A stretch of DNA of 23,010 bases, from assembly GCA_023424135.1 (NCBI GenBank), contig JAFAEH010000287.1, forward strand, positions 1 through 23,010, written 5' to 3'. A program made the position numbers and the translations under genes. Source of the DNA: Actinomycetes bacterium (GTDB lineage Bacteria; Actinomycetota; Actinomycetes; Actinomycetales; Cellulomonadaceae). This document shows positions 1-6,939 of this stretch, one piece after another. Positions within the stretch are counted from its first letter, which is position 1. Each line of letters begins with the position of its first letter. The notes beneath the pieces are model-generated. The model saw only the letters and a list, made by a program, of their open reading frames with translations, was not told where the DNA came from and did not search any database.

Positions 1-1533
1 ACGATCTCCGGCGCGTGCGGTGCCGGGCCCGCGGCCCAGCCCCAGCGCTGCGGGCAGGACGACCTCGAGCCGCTTGCCGCCGACCTCGACGACGACGCGC
101 TCGAGCGCCGCGTCCGGCACCTGCTCGTCCTGCGGTGCGGGTGCCGGGGCGGTGCGGCCCAGGCCCGCGACGGTCTCGGCGAACTCGGTCTCGATCCAGC
201 GCGTGTGCACCGAGAACGGCTGCGCGTCGTCGTGCGGCACGAAGGCGGGGGCCTCGAGCACCGCGCGGTGGAACGGCACGACGGTCGGGATGCCGACGAC
301 CTCGAGCTCGGCCAGCGCGCGACGGGCGCGCTCGACGGCCTGGCGGCGGGTCGCACCCGTGACGACCACCTTGGCGATCATCGAGTCGAACAGGCCGGAG
401 ACGGCGTCGCCCTCGACGACGCCCGAGTCGACGCGCACGCCGGGGCCGGACGGGAAGCGCAGGCGCGTGATCTTGCCCGGCGCGGGCAGGAACCCCGCGG
501 CGGGGTCCTCGCCGTTGATGCGGAACTCGATCGAGTGGCCGCGCGTGGCGACCTCGGTGTAGCCGAGCGGCTCGCCCGCCGCGATGCGCAGCTGCTCGCG
601 CACCAGGTCGATGCCGCTGATCTCCTCGGTCACGGGGTGCTCGACCTGCAGGCGCGTGTTGACCTCGAGGAACGAGACCGTCCCGTCGGCGCCCACGAGG
701 AACTCGCACGTCCCCGCGCCGACGTACCCGGCCTCGCGCAGGATCGCCTGCGACGCCTCGACGAGCGTGCGGCGCTGGTCGTCGGTCAGGAAGGGCGCGG
801 GGGCCTCCTCGACGAGTTTCTGGTGACGGCGCTGCAGCGAGCAGTCGCGCGTCGAGACGACCACGACCGTGCCGTGCTCGTCGGCCAGGCACTGCGTCTC
901 GACGTGCCGCGGCCGGTCGAGGTACCGCTCGACGAAGCACTCGCCGCGGCCGAACGCCGCGACGGCCTCACGGACCGCGGACTCGTACTGCTCGTCGATC
1001 TCGTCGGCCTCGCGCGCGACCTTCAGGCCGCGCCCCCCGCCGCCGAACGCCGCCTTGATCGCGATCGGCAGGCCGTGCTCGGCCGCGAACGCGTGGATCT
1101 CCGCGACGTCGCCCACCGGGTCGGGTGTCCCCGCGACGAGCGGCGCACCCGCTCGCTGCGCGATGTGCCGTGCGCTGACCTTGTCGCCCAGCGCGTCGAT
1201 CGCCGCGGGTGACGGCCCGATCCACACCAGGCCCGCGTCGAGCACCGACTGCGCGAACTGGGCGTTCTCCGCGAGGAACCCGTAGCCGGGGTGCACGGCG
1301 TCGGCACCGGAGCGCCGCGCGACGTCGAGCAGCTTCGCGACGTCGAGGTACGTCTCTGCGGCGCGGGCGCCGTCGAGCGCGTACGCCTCGTCGGCGACGC
1401 GCACGTGCAGGGCCTCGCGGTCGGTGTCCGAGTACACGGCGACCGAGCCGATCCCGGCGTCGCGACAGGCACGGGCGATGCGGACGGCGATCTCGCCGCG
1501 GTTGGCCACGAGGACCTTGGTGATGGCGGGCAC
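1..1533 (-). CDS. accA3: Acyl-CoA carboxylase biotin carboxylase (alpha) subunit, partial
   Basis: Biotin carboxylase half of an actinobacterial acetyl/propionyl-CoA carboxylase: ATP-dependent carboxylation of carrier-bound biotin with bicarbonate, in the cytoplasm, in complex with AccD and AccE. 511 codons are visible and the gene runs off the left edge, so the C-terminal biotinyl domain expected in this family is not seen. Visible landmarks: N-terminal KVLVANRGEIAVRI (about 6-19), AVHPGYGFLAEN (79-90), ATP-grasp glycine loop AAFGGGGRGLK (161-171) after Lys160, HQKLVEEAP (237-245) and the catalytic segment FLEVNTRLQVEH (288-299). The GTG at 1533 is the only possible start because an in-frame TGA lies two codons upstream. 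A TACCGT box 5 nt before it and no Shine-Dalgarno sequence suggest a leaderless transcript. maf lies 158 bp upstream on the same strand. The symbol rests on resemblance to the M. tuberculosis birA-accD5-accE5-maf-accA3 neighbourhood; the enzyme family is certain. Confidence 0.96.
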   Translation of the reverse strand, partial: MPAITKVLVANRGEIAVRIARACRDAGIGSVAVYSDTDREALHVRVADEAYALDGARAAETYLDVAKLLDVARRSGADAVHPGYGFLAENAQFAQSVLDAGLVWIGPSPAAIDALGDKVSARHIAQRAGAPLVAGTPDPVGDVAEIHAFAAEHGLPIAIKAAFGGGGRGLKVAREADEIDEQYESAVREAVAAFGRGECFVERYLDRPRHVETQCLADEHGTVVVVSTRDCSLQRRHQKLVEEAPAPFLTDDQRRTLVEASQAILREAGYVGAGTCEFLVGADGTVSFLEVNTRLQVEHPVTEEISGIDLVREQLRIAAGEPLGYTEVATRGHSIEFRINGEDPAAGFLPAPGKITRLRFPSGPGVRVDSGVVEGDAVSGLFDSMIAKVVVTGATRRQAVERARRALAELEVVGIPTVVPFHRAVLEAPAFVPHDDAQPFSVHTRWIETEFAETVAGLGRTAPAPAPQDEQVPDAALERVVVEVGGKRLEVVLPAALGLGRGPGTARAGDR

Positions 1534-1538
1534 GGCTC

Positions 1539-1544
1539 ACGGTA
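1539..1544 (-). promoter_or_regulatory. Candidate leaderless -10 box of the biotin carboxylase gene
   Basis: TACCGT read on the minus strand, followed by 5 nt and the GTG start. It fits the TANNNT pattern of actinobacterial leaderless promoters. There is no recognisable -35 hexamer and no Shine-Dalgarno sequence. Confidence 0.4.
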
Positions 1545-1625
1545 GCGCGCGATCGTCGCCCGGCCGACGCGCGCCTGGGCCGCCGCGGGAAGTCTGCGGT
1601 GTCGACCAACCCTCGCGCGCGCCGC

Positions 1626-1641
1626 TTGTAGGAACCCACCA
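1626..1641. promoter_or_regulatory. Imperfect palindrome between maf and the biotin carboxylase gene (possible operator)
   Basis: TTGTAGG-AA-CCCACCA is a 16-bp imperfect inverted repeat (5 of 7 pairs), about 90 bp upstream of the carboxylase start. Similar TTGTGG elements lie near the accD start (11190-11195) and, inverted, at 11255-11260 between accD and birA. Acyl-CoA carboxylase genes of actinobacteria are known to be controlled by TetR-type regulators (FasR, AccR). I cannot match this element to a published consensus, so the role is an inference. Confidence 0.3.
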
Positions 1642-1691
1642 CGTGCGGGTCCACGGCTGCCCGCGGCCGCCCGGCGTCTTGGAGGAATCCG

Positions 1692-2378
1692 CTACTCCTG
1701 GGGGACGCGCAGCCCGTGGCGCCAGAGCGTGGGCACCGTCAGGCCGACGTCGGCGAGCAGGTGACGCAGCAGCGGCAGGCTCACGCCGACGACGTTGTGG
1801 TGGTCCCCCTCGATGCGCTCGACGAACGGACCGCCGAGGCCGTCGACCGTGAACGCACCCGCCACGGCGAGCGGCTCGCGCGTCGCGACGTAGGCCGCCA
1901 CCTCGTCGTCGGACAGGTCCGCGAAGTGCACGACCGTCGACGCCGTGGCACCCAGGGTCGCGCCCGTGCCGCCGGAGGCCGGGTCGCGCTCGTCGACGAG
2001 CCAGTGGCCGGTGTGCAGCACGCCCGAGCGCGCGCGCATCGCGCGCCACCGGGCGGCCGCGTCGTCCGCGTCGCGCGGCTTGCCGAGCACCTCGCCGTCG
2101 AGCTCGAGCATGGAGTCGCAGCCCAGCACCACGACGTCCTCGTCGTCGTCCCAGCCGGGCACGTCGAGGTCGTCGAGGCGGCGCGCGACGTCCTCGGCCT
2201 TGGCCTGCGCGAGGACGAGCACCGCGTCGGCGGGCCCGAGGTCGCCGAACCGCTCGTGGGCAGCGGCGAGGACGGCGTCCTCGTCGACGGTCGACACCAC
2301 GACCAGAGGGTCGAGGCCCGCAGAGGCCAGGGTCGCACGGCGGGCGGGGGAGGCGGAGGCGAGCAGCAGCCGGGTCAC
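1692..2378 (-). CDS. maf: Maf-family nucleoside triphosphate pyrophosphatase
   Basis: Cytoplasmic housecleaning enzyme of the Maf/HAM1-like fold that hydrolyses non-canonical or methylated nucleoside triphosphates to the monophosphate. 228 residues, normal to slightly long for the family. Seen: the N-terminal signature LLLASASPARRATL (4-17), the GCDSMLELDGEVLGKP segment (about 88-103) that supplies metal and phosphate ligands, and a C-terminal GAFTVDGLGGPFVERIEG-NVVGVSLPLL region. The middle carries an acidic insertion (GWDDDED) longer than in many Maf proteins. The GTG start at 2378 is preceded by TAGGGT and 6 nt, a leaderless arrangement. It lies upstream of the biotin carboxylase gene, as in mycobacteria where maf sits in the acc cluster. 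The exact substrate (dTTP/UTP-type or m7GTP-type) cannot be told from sequence alone. Confidence 0.95.
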   Translation of the reverse strand: MTRLLLASASPARRATLASAGLDPLVVVSTVDEDAVLAAAHERFGDLGPADAVLVLAQAKAEDVARRLDDLDVPGWDDDEDVVVLGCDSMLELDGEVLGKPRDADDAAARWRAMRARSGVLHTGHWLVDERDPASGGTGATLGATASTVVHFADLSDDEVAAYVATREPLAVAGAFTVDGLGGPFVERIEGDHHNVVGVSLPLLRHLLADVGLTVPTLWRHGLRVPQE

Positions 2379-2384
2379 GTGCCG

Positions 2385-2390
2385 ACCCTA
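2385..2390 (-). promoter_or_regulatory. Candidate leaderless -10 box of maf
   Basis: TAGGGT on the minus strand, then 6 nt, then GTG. No Shine-Dalgarno sequence fits between. Confidence 0.5.
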
Positions 2391-2535
2391 GCCGCCCGCC
2401 CGCGTCGGTCCCGGGTCCGCCGGCGGCGGGCGGCACGGCCGGAGCTGCGTGCCCCGTCGCCGGGACGTGCGGCCCTGCACCGGGCACCGGTCGACAGGGC
2501 AGAATGACGCACCTGACCGCAGGGGCGAGGAGACG

Positions 2536-3288
2536 ATGGTGGACGACCGGAACCAGGACGCGCGCGACGGGGGCCACGGGGCGCGGGTGGTCGAGCACGA
2601 CGACGCGCTCGGCGACCTCGAGGACGTCGGCGACCTCGAGGACGTCGGCGACCTCGACGGCGACGTCCTCGACGACGACCCCGACCTGCGCCGGCCGGCC
2701 GGTCTCGCCTGGCGGCGGCGCACCGCGATCGAGATGGTCGTCTCGGGCCTCATCGGGCTGTACACCTCGTTCGTGCTGTCGATCGAGGCACTGACGATCG
2801 CGGGTGACAGCAGCGCGTCGCTGAGCTGTGACCTGAACGAGTTCATCAGCTGCGGGACCGTGGCGAGGTCGTGGCAGGCCGAGCTGTTCGGGTTCCCCAA
2901 CGCCTTCCTCGGCATCGCCGCCGAGGCGGTGGTGATCACGCTCGCGGTCGCGCTGATCGGCGGCGTGGTCTTCCCGCGCTGGTTCATGCTCAGCGCCCAG
3001 GTGATCTACACCGCGGGTCTGGTCTTCGCCTGGTGGCTCTTCCAGCAGTCCTTCGTCGAGATCGGCGCGCTGTGCCCGTGGTGCCTGCTGATCACCGTGA
3101 CCACGACGCTCGTGTGGGCCGGTCTGACGCGCGTGAACGTCAGGGACGGGCATCTGGTGCTGCCGGGGCGTGCCGGCCCGTGGGGCCGCCGTTTCGTGGC
3201 GTCGGGGAACGACTGGTTCGTGACGGTGGCCGTCCTCGTGCTGTTCGCCGCCCTGGTCTTCGCCAAGTACGGGTGGACGCTGCTCTGA
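2536..3288 (+). CDS. Vitamin K epoxide reductase (VKOR) family membrane protein
   Basis: Bacterial VKOR homologue, an integral membrane quinone-linked enzyme that re-oxidises periplasmic or extracellular thiol oxidases (DsbA-like) and so drives disulfide formation. 250 residues. Seen: an acidic, probably disordered N-terminus (1-50) with a duplicated DLEDVG unit; hydrophobic helices near 65-85, 121-145, 150-172, 180-198 and 228-246; the loop cysteine pair C98 and C106 (SCDLNEFISCG); and the quinone-side CPWC motif C180/C183. These four cysteines and the Ser/Asn context are the family hallmark. The ATG at 2536 is chosen because GAGGAG (2527-2532) lies just upstream; an in-frame upstream GTG at 2449 would add 29 residues without such a site. 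It is divergent from maf. It may support folding of the neighbouring cysteine-rich amylase, but that link is inferred from position only. Confidence 0.95.
   Translation: MVDDRNQDARDGGHGARVVEHDDALGDLEDVGDLEDVGDLDGDVLDDDPDLRRPAGLAWRRRTAIEMVVSGLIGLYTSFVLSIEALTIAGDSSASLSCDLNEFISCGTVARSWQAELFGFPNAFLGIAAEAVVITLAVALIGGVVFPRWFMLSAQVIYTAGLVFAWWLFQQSFVEIGALCPWCLLITVTTTLVWAGLTRVNVRDGHLVLPGRAGPWGRRFVASGNDWFVTVAVLVLFAALVFAKYGWTLL
2614..2649 (+). repeat. 18-bp tandem duplication inside the VKOR gene
   Basis: Two perfect 18-bp copies (2614-2631 and 2632-2649) plus a partial third copy encode the repeated acidic unit DLEDVG in the N-terminal tail. Likely replication slippage in a non-catalytic region. Confidence 0.9.
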
Positions 3289-3294
3289 GGGCCG

Positions 3295-3336
3295 CGCAGC
3301 GACGGCGGACGCACCGCGTCGCCGAGGCGCGCTGCG
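3295..3336. terminator. Weak hairpin candidate after VKOR
   Basis: CGCAGCG (3295-3301) can pair with CGCTGCG (3330-3336). An alternative inner stem GCGACG (3299-3304)/CGTCGC (3317-3322) overlaps it. There is no T-run. It lies 7 bp after the VKOR stop. Confidence 0.35.
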
Positions 3337-3359
3337 GCACGGCCTGACCGCCCGGCCGC

Positions 3360-3381
3360 GAGCGGTGCGCGAGCGGTGCGC
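3360..3381 (+). repeat. 11-bp perfect tandem repeat upstream of the sugar-binding lipoprotein gene
   Basis: GAGCGGTGCGC occurs twice head to tail (3360-3370, 3371-3381), followed by a degenerate third copy. The period is about one helical turn. It lies about 35 bp upstream of the operator-like sequence. Confidence 0.8.
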
Positions 3382-3420
3382 GAGAGCGGCGTGCGATCGG
3401 ACGGGGCAGCAACGGATTGC

Positions 3421-3434
3421 TGCAACTTGCTGAA
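3421..3434 (-). promoter_or_regulatory. Operator-like element of the sugar-binding lipoprotein gene
   Basis: Read on the minus strand this is TTCAGCAAGTTGCA. It matches the sequence at 4851-4865 in front of the amylase except for one inserted A. It sits just upstream of the predicted -35 box. TTGC/GCAA-rich repeats precede starch-utilisation genes controlled by LacI-family MalR-type repressors in streptomycetes; that identity is inferred here. Confidence 0.55.
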
Positions 3435-3439
3435 CGCCA

Positions 3440-3469
3440 TTGCGGGGCGCTGCTCGCGACGCATACGCT
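3440..3469 (+). promoter_or_regulatory. Candidate promoter of the sugar-binding lipoprotein gene
   Basis: TTGCGG (3440-3445), 18-bp spacer, TACGCT (3464-3469). The predicted transcript start is near 3476, leaving a leader of about 27 nt that contains GAAGGAG. Confidence 0.45.
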
Positions 3470-3502
3470 CCCGAGCAACGCCCGCCCGACGAAGGAGTCA
3501 CC

Positions 3503-4786
3503 ATGCGCCGCGCGCCCCAGCCGCTCCGTGCCCGTGCCGCGCGCCCCCGCGACGTGGCGGACGTGGTGCGTCTGCGTCCGCGAGGGTTCGCGCTGCTCGT
3601 GGTGGCGACCGCTCTCGCGCTCACCGGCTGCCAGGGCGAGACGGACGCCGGCGAGGACGACGTGCAGGCGCTCGTCGTGTGGACCGACGAGGACCGCGCG
3701 GACTCGTTCACCGACCTGCTCGCCGCCTACACCACGAGCACCGGGGTGCCCGTCGTGGTCGAGGGGCAGCCGAGCGAGACCCTGCGTGCGAGCTTCCTGC
3801 AGGCCGTGCCGACCGGGCGCGGCCCCGACGTGCTCGTCGGTGCGCACGACTGGCTCGGTGAGCTCACGGCGGACGGCGCCGTGCTGCCGGTCGACCTCGA
3901 CGACGACGCGTTCGTCCCCGCGGCGGTGCGCGCCGTGACCTACGAGGGCGACGTGTTCGGTGTTCCGCTGTCCACCGAGAACGTCGCGCTCGTGCGCAAC
4001 GACGCGCTCACGACGGCCGAGCCCGCGACGTTCGACGAGCTGGTCGCCGAGGGTGAGCGCGTGGTCGCCACGGGCGCCGCCGCCCGCCCCCTGCTCGTGC
4101 AGCAGGGCGAGCTGGGGGACCCCTACCACCTGTACCCGCTGCAGACGTCGTTCGGTGCGCCCGTGTTCGCGACCGACGAGACCGGTTCCTACACGGCCGA
4201 CCTCGCCCTCGGGGGCGACGGGGGTCGGGCCTTCGCCGACTACCTCGCGGCGCTCGGCGCGCGGGGCGTGCTCGACCCGGCGGTCACGGCGGACGTCGCC
4301 CGCGACGAGTTCGCCGCCGGTCGCGCGCCGTTCGTCGTGACCGGGCCGTGGAACGTCGCCACGTTCGCCGACGCGGGGATCGACTTCACCGTGCTGCCCG
4401 TGCCGCCCGCGGGACCCCAGGCCGCGCAGCCGTTCGTCGGCGTCCAGATGGCGTTCGTGTCGCGTGCGACGCGGCAGGAGGCGCAGGCGATCGACCTGCT
4501 GGGCTGGCTCGGCACGGAGGAGGTGCAGACGCACCTGTATGAGCTGAGCGGCCGCGCGCCGGCGGTGCGCGCCGCGGTCGACGCGATCGGTGACGACCCG
4601 GTGGTGCGCGGGTTCGCCGAGGCGGGTGCGGACGGGGCGCCGATGCCGGCGATCCCGCAGATGTCCGTCGTGTGGACCTTCTGGGGAAACGTGCAGCAGC
4701 AGATCGTCACGGGTGGCGCCGCGGACGTCCACGCCGCCTGGGACGGGATGGTCGCGGGCATCAGTGCAGCCATGACCGAGCAGTGA
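3503..4786 (+). CDS. ABC-transporter sugar-binding lipoprotein (maltose/maltodextrin type)
   Basis: Extracellular solute-binding protein of the MalE-like family 1, predicted to catch oligosaccharides at the outer membrane face and hand them to an ABC importer. 427 residues. Seen: a basic N-region, hydrophobic segment 29-40 and lipobox LTGC with lipid-modified C43; then a binding-protein fold with VVWTDED at its start, PDVLVGAHDWLGEL, the late motif GPWNVATFADAGIDFTVLPVPP region and C-terminal QMSVVWTFWGN with conserved Trp residues. GAAGGAG (3491-3497) fixes the ATG at 3503; an upstream in-frame TTG is less likely. Adjacent genes are VKOR and an alpha-amylase. No MalF/MalG permease or ATPase lies in the window, so it is an orphan binding protein or works with a transporter elsewhere. 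The amylase context suggests maltodextrin as ligand. Ligand specificity is inferred. Confidence 0.92.
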   Translation: MRRAPQPLRARAARPRDVADVVRLRPRGFALLVVATALALTGCQGETDAGEDDVQALVVWTDEDRADSFTDLLAAYTTSTGVPVVVEGQPSETLRASFLQAVPTGRGPDVLVGAHDWLGELTADGAVLPVDLDDDAFVPAAVRAVTYEGDVFGVPLSTENVALVRNDALTTAEPATFDELVAEGERVVATGAAARPLLVQQGELGDPYHLYPLQTSFGAPVFATDETGSYTADLALGGDGGRAFADYLAALGARGVLDPAVTADVARDEFAAGRAPFVVTGPWNVATFADAGIDFTVLPVPPAGPQAAQPFVGVQMAFVSRATRQEAQAIDLLGWLGTEEVQTHLYELSGRAPAVRAAVDAIGDDPVVRGFAEAGADGAPMPAIPQMSVVWTFWGNVQQQIVTGGAADVHAAWDGMVAGISAAMTEQ

Positions 4787-4816
4787 CCGTCGGCTCCTCG
4801 CCTGCGGCGCCTCGGG

Positions 4817-4845
4817 TTGACGGGGCCGTCGAGCGTCCGTAGTCT
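4817..4845 (+). promoter_or_regulatory. Promoter of the alpha-amylase gene
   Basis: TTGACG (4817-4822), 17-bp spacer, TAGTCT (4840-4845) is a near-consensus housekeeping promoter. The predicted start of transcription is near 4852, giving a leader of about 150 nt before the GTG start. Confidence 0.65.
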
Positions 4846-4850
4846 CCCGT

Positions 4851-4886
4851 TTCAGCAAGATTGCAAGAGATGCGCAAGCCGTTGCA
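4851..4886 (+). promoter_or_regulatory. Operator-like repeats overlapping the amylase transcription start
   Basis: GCAAG occurs three times (4855-4859, 4863-4867, 4874-4878), mixed with TTGCA at 4861-4865 and 4882-4886. The first 15 bp match, in inverse orientation, the element before the sugar-binding lipoprotein gene. Placement just after the -10 box fits a repressor that blocks initiation. A MalR-type LacI-family regulator is the likely binder (inference). Confidence 0.55.
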
Positions 4887-4898
4887 TCCCTTGTGCGC

Positions 4899-4980
4899 CC
4901 CGGGCGTGCCCGGGTCACCTCCTCCAGCAGTGGTCGGTGCACCGACGCACCGACCAGACCGCCCGACACCGCCGTCGGGC
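4899..4980 (+). other. Three consecutive hairpins in the amylase 5' leader
   Basis: Hairpin 1: CCCGGG/CCCGGG (4899-4914, loop 4 nt). Hairpin 2: TGGTCGGTGC (4931-4940)/GCACCGACCA (4947-4956), a perfect 10-bp stem with a 6-nt loop. Hairpin 3: GCCCGAC (4961-4967)/GTCGGGC (4974-4980), a perfect 7-bp stem with a 6-nt loop. All lie between the promoter and the ribosome-binding site AGAGGAG (4986-4992). They may stabilise the mRNA or attenuate transcription. No known riboswitch class was recognised. Confidence 0.6.
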
Positions 4981-5000
4981 CCGACAGAGGAGCGCCTGCC

Positions 5001-6857
5001 GTGCACCGACCCGCCCCGAGGACCGCTTCCGGTGTGTCCACATCTCGTACGACCCTACGACGCGTGACCGCGGCGATGCTCGCCCTCGCGCTGACGGCCG
5101 CCGCGATCGTGCTCGCCGCGGCCCGCCCGGCGCAGGCCGCGCCCGGCGACGACCGTCCGGGCGTGAACCTCTTCCAGTGGACCTGGAACGCCATCGCCCG
5201 CGAGTGCACGGACGTGCTCGGACCCGCCGGGTACGGCTGGGTCCAGACCTCACCGCCCCAGGAGCACGCCGTCGTGAGCGGGCAGTGGTGGACGTCGTAC
5301 CAGCCCGTGAGCTACCGCATCGAGTCCAAGCTCGGCACCCGTGCCGAGTACGCCGCCATGGTCAGCGCGTGCCGTGGCGCGGGCGTCGAGGTCATCGCCG
5401 ACGCGGTGGTGAATCACATGAGCGGCCAGACCGGCGGCACCGGCTGGGCCGGGACGCAGTTCTCGACCGAGCGGTACCCGGGCCCCGCCGGGGGGTACGG
5501 ACCGCAGGACTTCAACGACTGCCGCACGAACATCGCCAGCTACCAGGACCGCTACCAGGTGCAGAACTGCCGGCTCGTCGGCCTGCAGGACCTGCGCACG
5601 AGCTCGGAGTACGTGCGCCAGGAGATCGCCGACTACCTGCTCGACCTCGTGTCGCTCGGTGTGCGCGGGTTCCGCATCGACGCCGCCAAGCACATCCCGG
5701 CGGCCGACCTCGAGGCCATCATCGGCAAGGTCCGCGCCACCCCGCAGGGGCGTGACGTCTACGTCGTGCACGAGGTCATCGGTGCCAGCGGCGAGCCGAT
5801 CCAGCCGAGCGAGTACCTGGGCTCGGGCGACTCGCACGAGTTCAACTACGCACGCCACCTCAAGGGTCAGGTCCAGTCGAACCAGCTCGCGTCGCTGCGC
5901 GACCTGAGCACGCAGTCGTGGCTGCTGGCGTCCGACCGTGCCGGTGTCTTCGTCGACAACCACGACACCGAGCGCAACGGTGAGACCCTCACCTACAAGA
6001 ACGGGTCCGACTACCGTCTGGCCAACGTCTTCATGCTCGCCTTCCCGTACGGCTGGCCCACGGTGTACTCCGGCTACGCGTTCAGCGACCACGACGCCGG
6101 CGCCCCGCAGAGCAGCACCGGCGAGGTCCTCGACGCCGTGTGCGGCCAGGGCACGTTCACCTGCGCGCACCGCTGGAACGAGACCGCGCACATGGTCGGG
6201 TTCCGCAACGCGGTCGCGGGCACCACGATCACGCGGTGGTGGGACGACGGCGGCAGCCGCATCGCGTTCGCCCGCGGGGACCGGGGCTACGTCGCTCTCA
6301 ACGCCGGGTCGTCGGCCCTGACCCGGACCTTCACGACGTCGCTGCCCGCAGGCGCCTACTGCGACGTGATCAGCGGGCAGGAGTCCGGCGGGTCGTGCAC
6401 CGGGACGACGGTCACGGTCAGCAGCAGCGGTCAGGCGACGTTCACCGTGCCGGCTGAGGGATCGGTCGCGCTGCACGTCGGCCAGCGGCCCAGCGGCTCG
6501 CCCACGCCGACGTCGAGCCCGACCGCCACGCCGACCTCGAGCCCGACCGCCACGCCCACGGCCAGCACCGCACAGGTCGCCTTCGGCGTGACCGCGACGA
6601 CCGTGTGGGGTCAGGACATCTACGTCGTCGGAGACCACGCGAGCCTGGGAGGCTGGGACCCGGCACGGGCCGTGCCGCTGTCGGCGGCGACCTACCCGGT
6701 GTGGCGTGCCACCGTGACGCTGCCCCCCGGGACGACCGTGCAGTACAAGTACATCCGTCTGCAGGGATCGTCGGTGACGTGGGAGTCGGGGGCGAACCGG
6801 ACGCTCACGGTCCCGGCGAGCGGGACCCTGAGCACGTCCGACACCTGGCGTCCGTGA
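5001..6857 (+). CDS. Secreted alpha-amylase, GH13 with C-terminal CBM20 starch-binding domain
   Basis: Hydrolyses internal alpha-1,4 bonds of starch outside the cell. 618 residues. Seen: a signal peptide with hydrophobic core about 24-41 and cleavage after AQA (46); then a GH13 barrel with conserved region I DAVVNH (134-139), region II GFRIDAAKH with nucleophile D227, general acid E258 (VVHEVIG), and region IV FVDNHD with D322. A beta-sandwich domain C follows to about 495, then a Pro/Thr/Ser linker (499-522) and a CBM20 domain (about 524-618) with GGWDP and YKYIRLQG features. Eight cysteines in the mature protein (69, 124, 174, 190, 381, 388, 454, 466) suggest disulfides. GTG at 5001 is chosen because AGAGGAG (4986-4992) precedes it; later in-frame starts lack such a site. 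It has its own promoter and an operator shared with the upstream binding-protein gene. Confidence 0.97.
   Translation: MHRPAPRTASGVSTSRTTLRRVTAAMLALALTAAAIVLAAARPAQAAPGDDRPGVNLFQWTWNAIARECTDVLGPAGYGWVQTSPPQEHAVVSGQWWTSYQPVSYRIESKLGTRAEYAAMVSACRGAGVEVIADAVVNHMSGQTGGTGWAGTQFSTERYPGPAGGYGPQDFNDCRTNIASYQDRYQVQNCRLVGLQDLRTSSEYVRQEIADYLLDLVSLGVRGFRIDAAKHIPAADLEAIIGKVRATPQGRDVYVVHEVIGASGEPIQPSEYLGSGDSHEFNYARHLKGQVQSNQLASLRDLSTQSWLLASDRAGVFVDNHDTERNGETLTYKNGSDYRLANVFMLAFPYGWPTVYSGYAFSDHDAGAPQSSTGEVLDAVCGQGTFTCAHRWNETAHMVGFRNAVAGTTITRWWDDGGSRIAFARGDRGYVALNAGSSALTRTFTTSLPAGAYCDVISGQESGGSCTGTTVTVSSSGQATFTVPAEGSVALHVGQRPSGSPTPTSSPTATPTSSPTATPTASTAQVAFGVTATTVWGQDIYVVGDHASLGGWDPARAVPLSAATYPVWRATVTLPPGTTVQYKYIRLQGSSVTWESGANRTLTVPASGTLSTSDTWRP
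6504..6551 (+). repeat. 24-bp tandem repeat encoding the amylase linker
   Basis: Two 24-bp copies (6504-6527, 6528-6551) differ at one base and encode repeated TPTSSPTA units of the linker between catalytic and starch-binding domains. Such linkers vary readily in length by slippage. Confidence 0.85.
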
Positions 6858-6871
6858 CACCATCCGTCGGC

Positions 6872-6930
6872 GGATGAGACCGGGACGGCACCGGGCGCGT
6901 GGAGGTGACCGGTGCCGCCCCCTCTCATCC
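6872..6930. terminator. Bidirectional hairpin terminator between the amylase and DUF885 genes
   Basis: The outer stem GGATGAGA (6872-6879)/TCTCATCC (6923-6930) and inner stem CGGCACCGG (6886-6894)/CCGGTGCCG (6909-6917) are perfect, separated by a small asymmetric internal loop. The apical loop is 14 nt. It lies between convergent genes, so it can end both. There is no clear T-run, as is common in high-GC actinobacteria. Confidence 0.8.
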
Positions 6931-6939
6931 CCGTCGTGC

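Noticed and set aside
205..1212. Plus-strand open frame opposite the biotin carboxylase
   Set aside because: It is an Arg/Asp/Ala-rich shadow frame. The minus strand encodes all biotin carboxylase motifs in order.
4893..5000. Longer amylase N-terminus starting upstream of 5001
   Set aside because: It would translate through the hairpin leader and put about 36 polar residues before the signal peptide. AGAGGAG supports the GTG at 5001.
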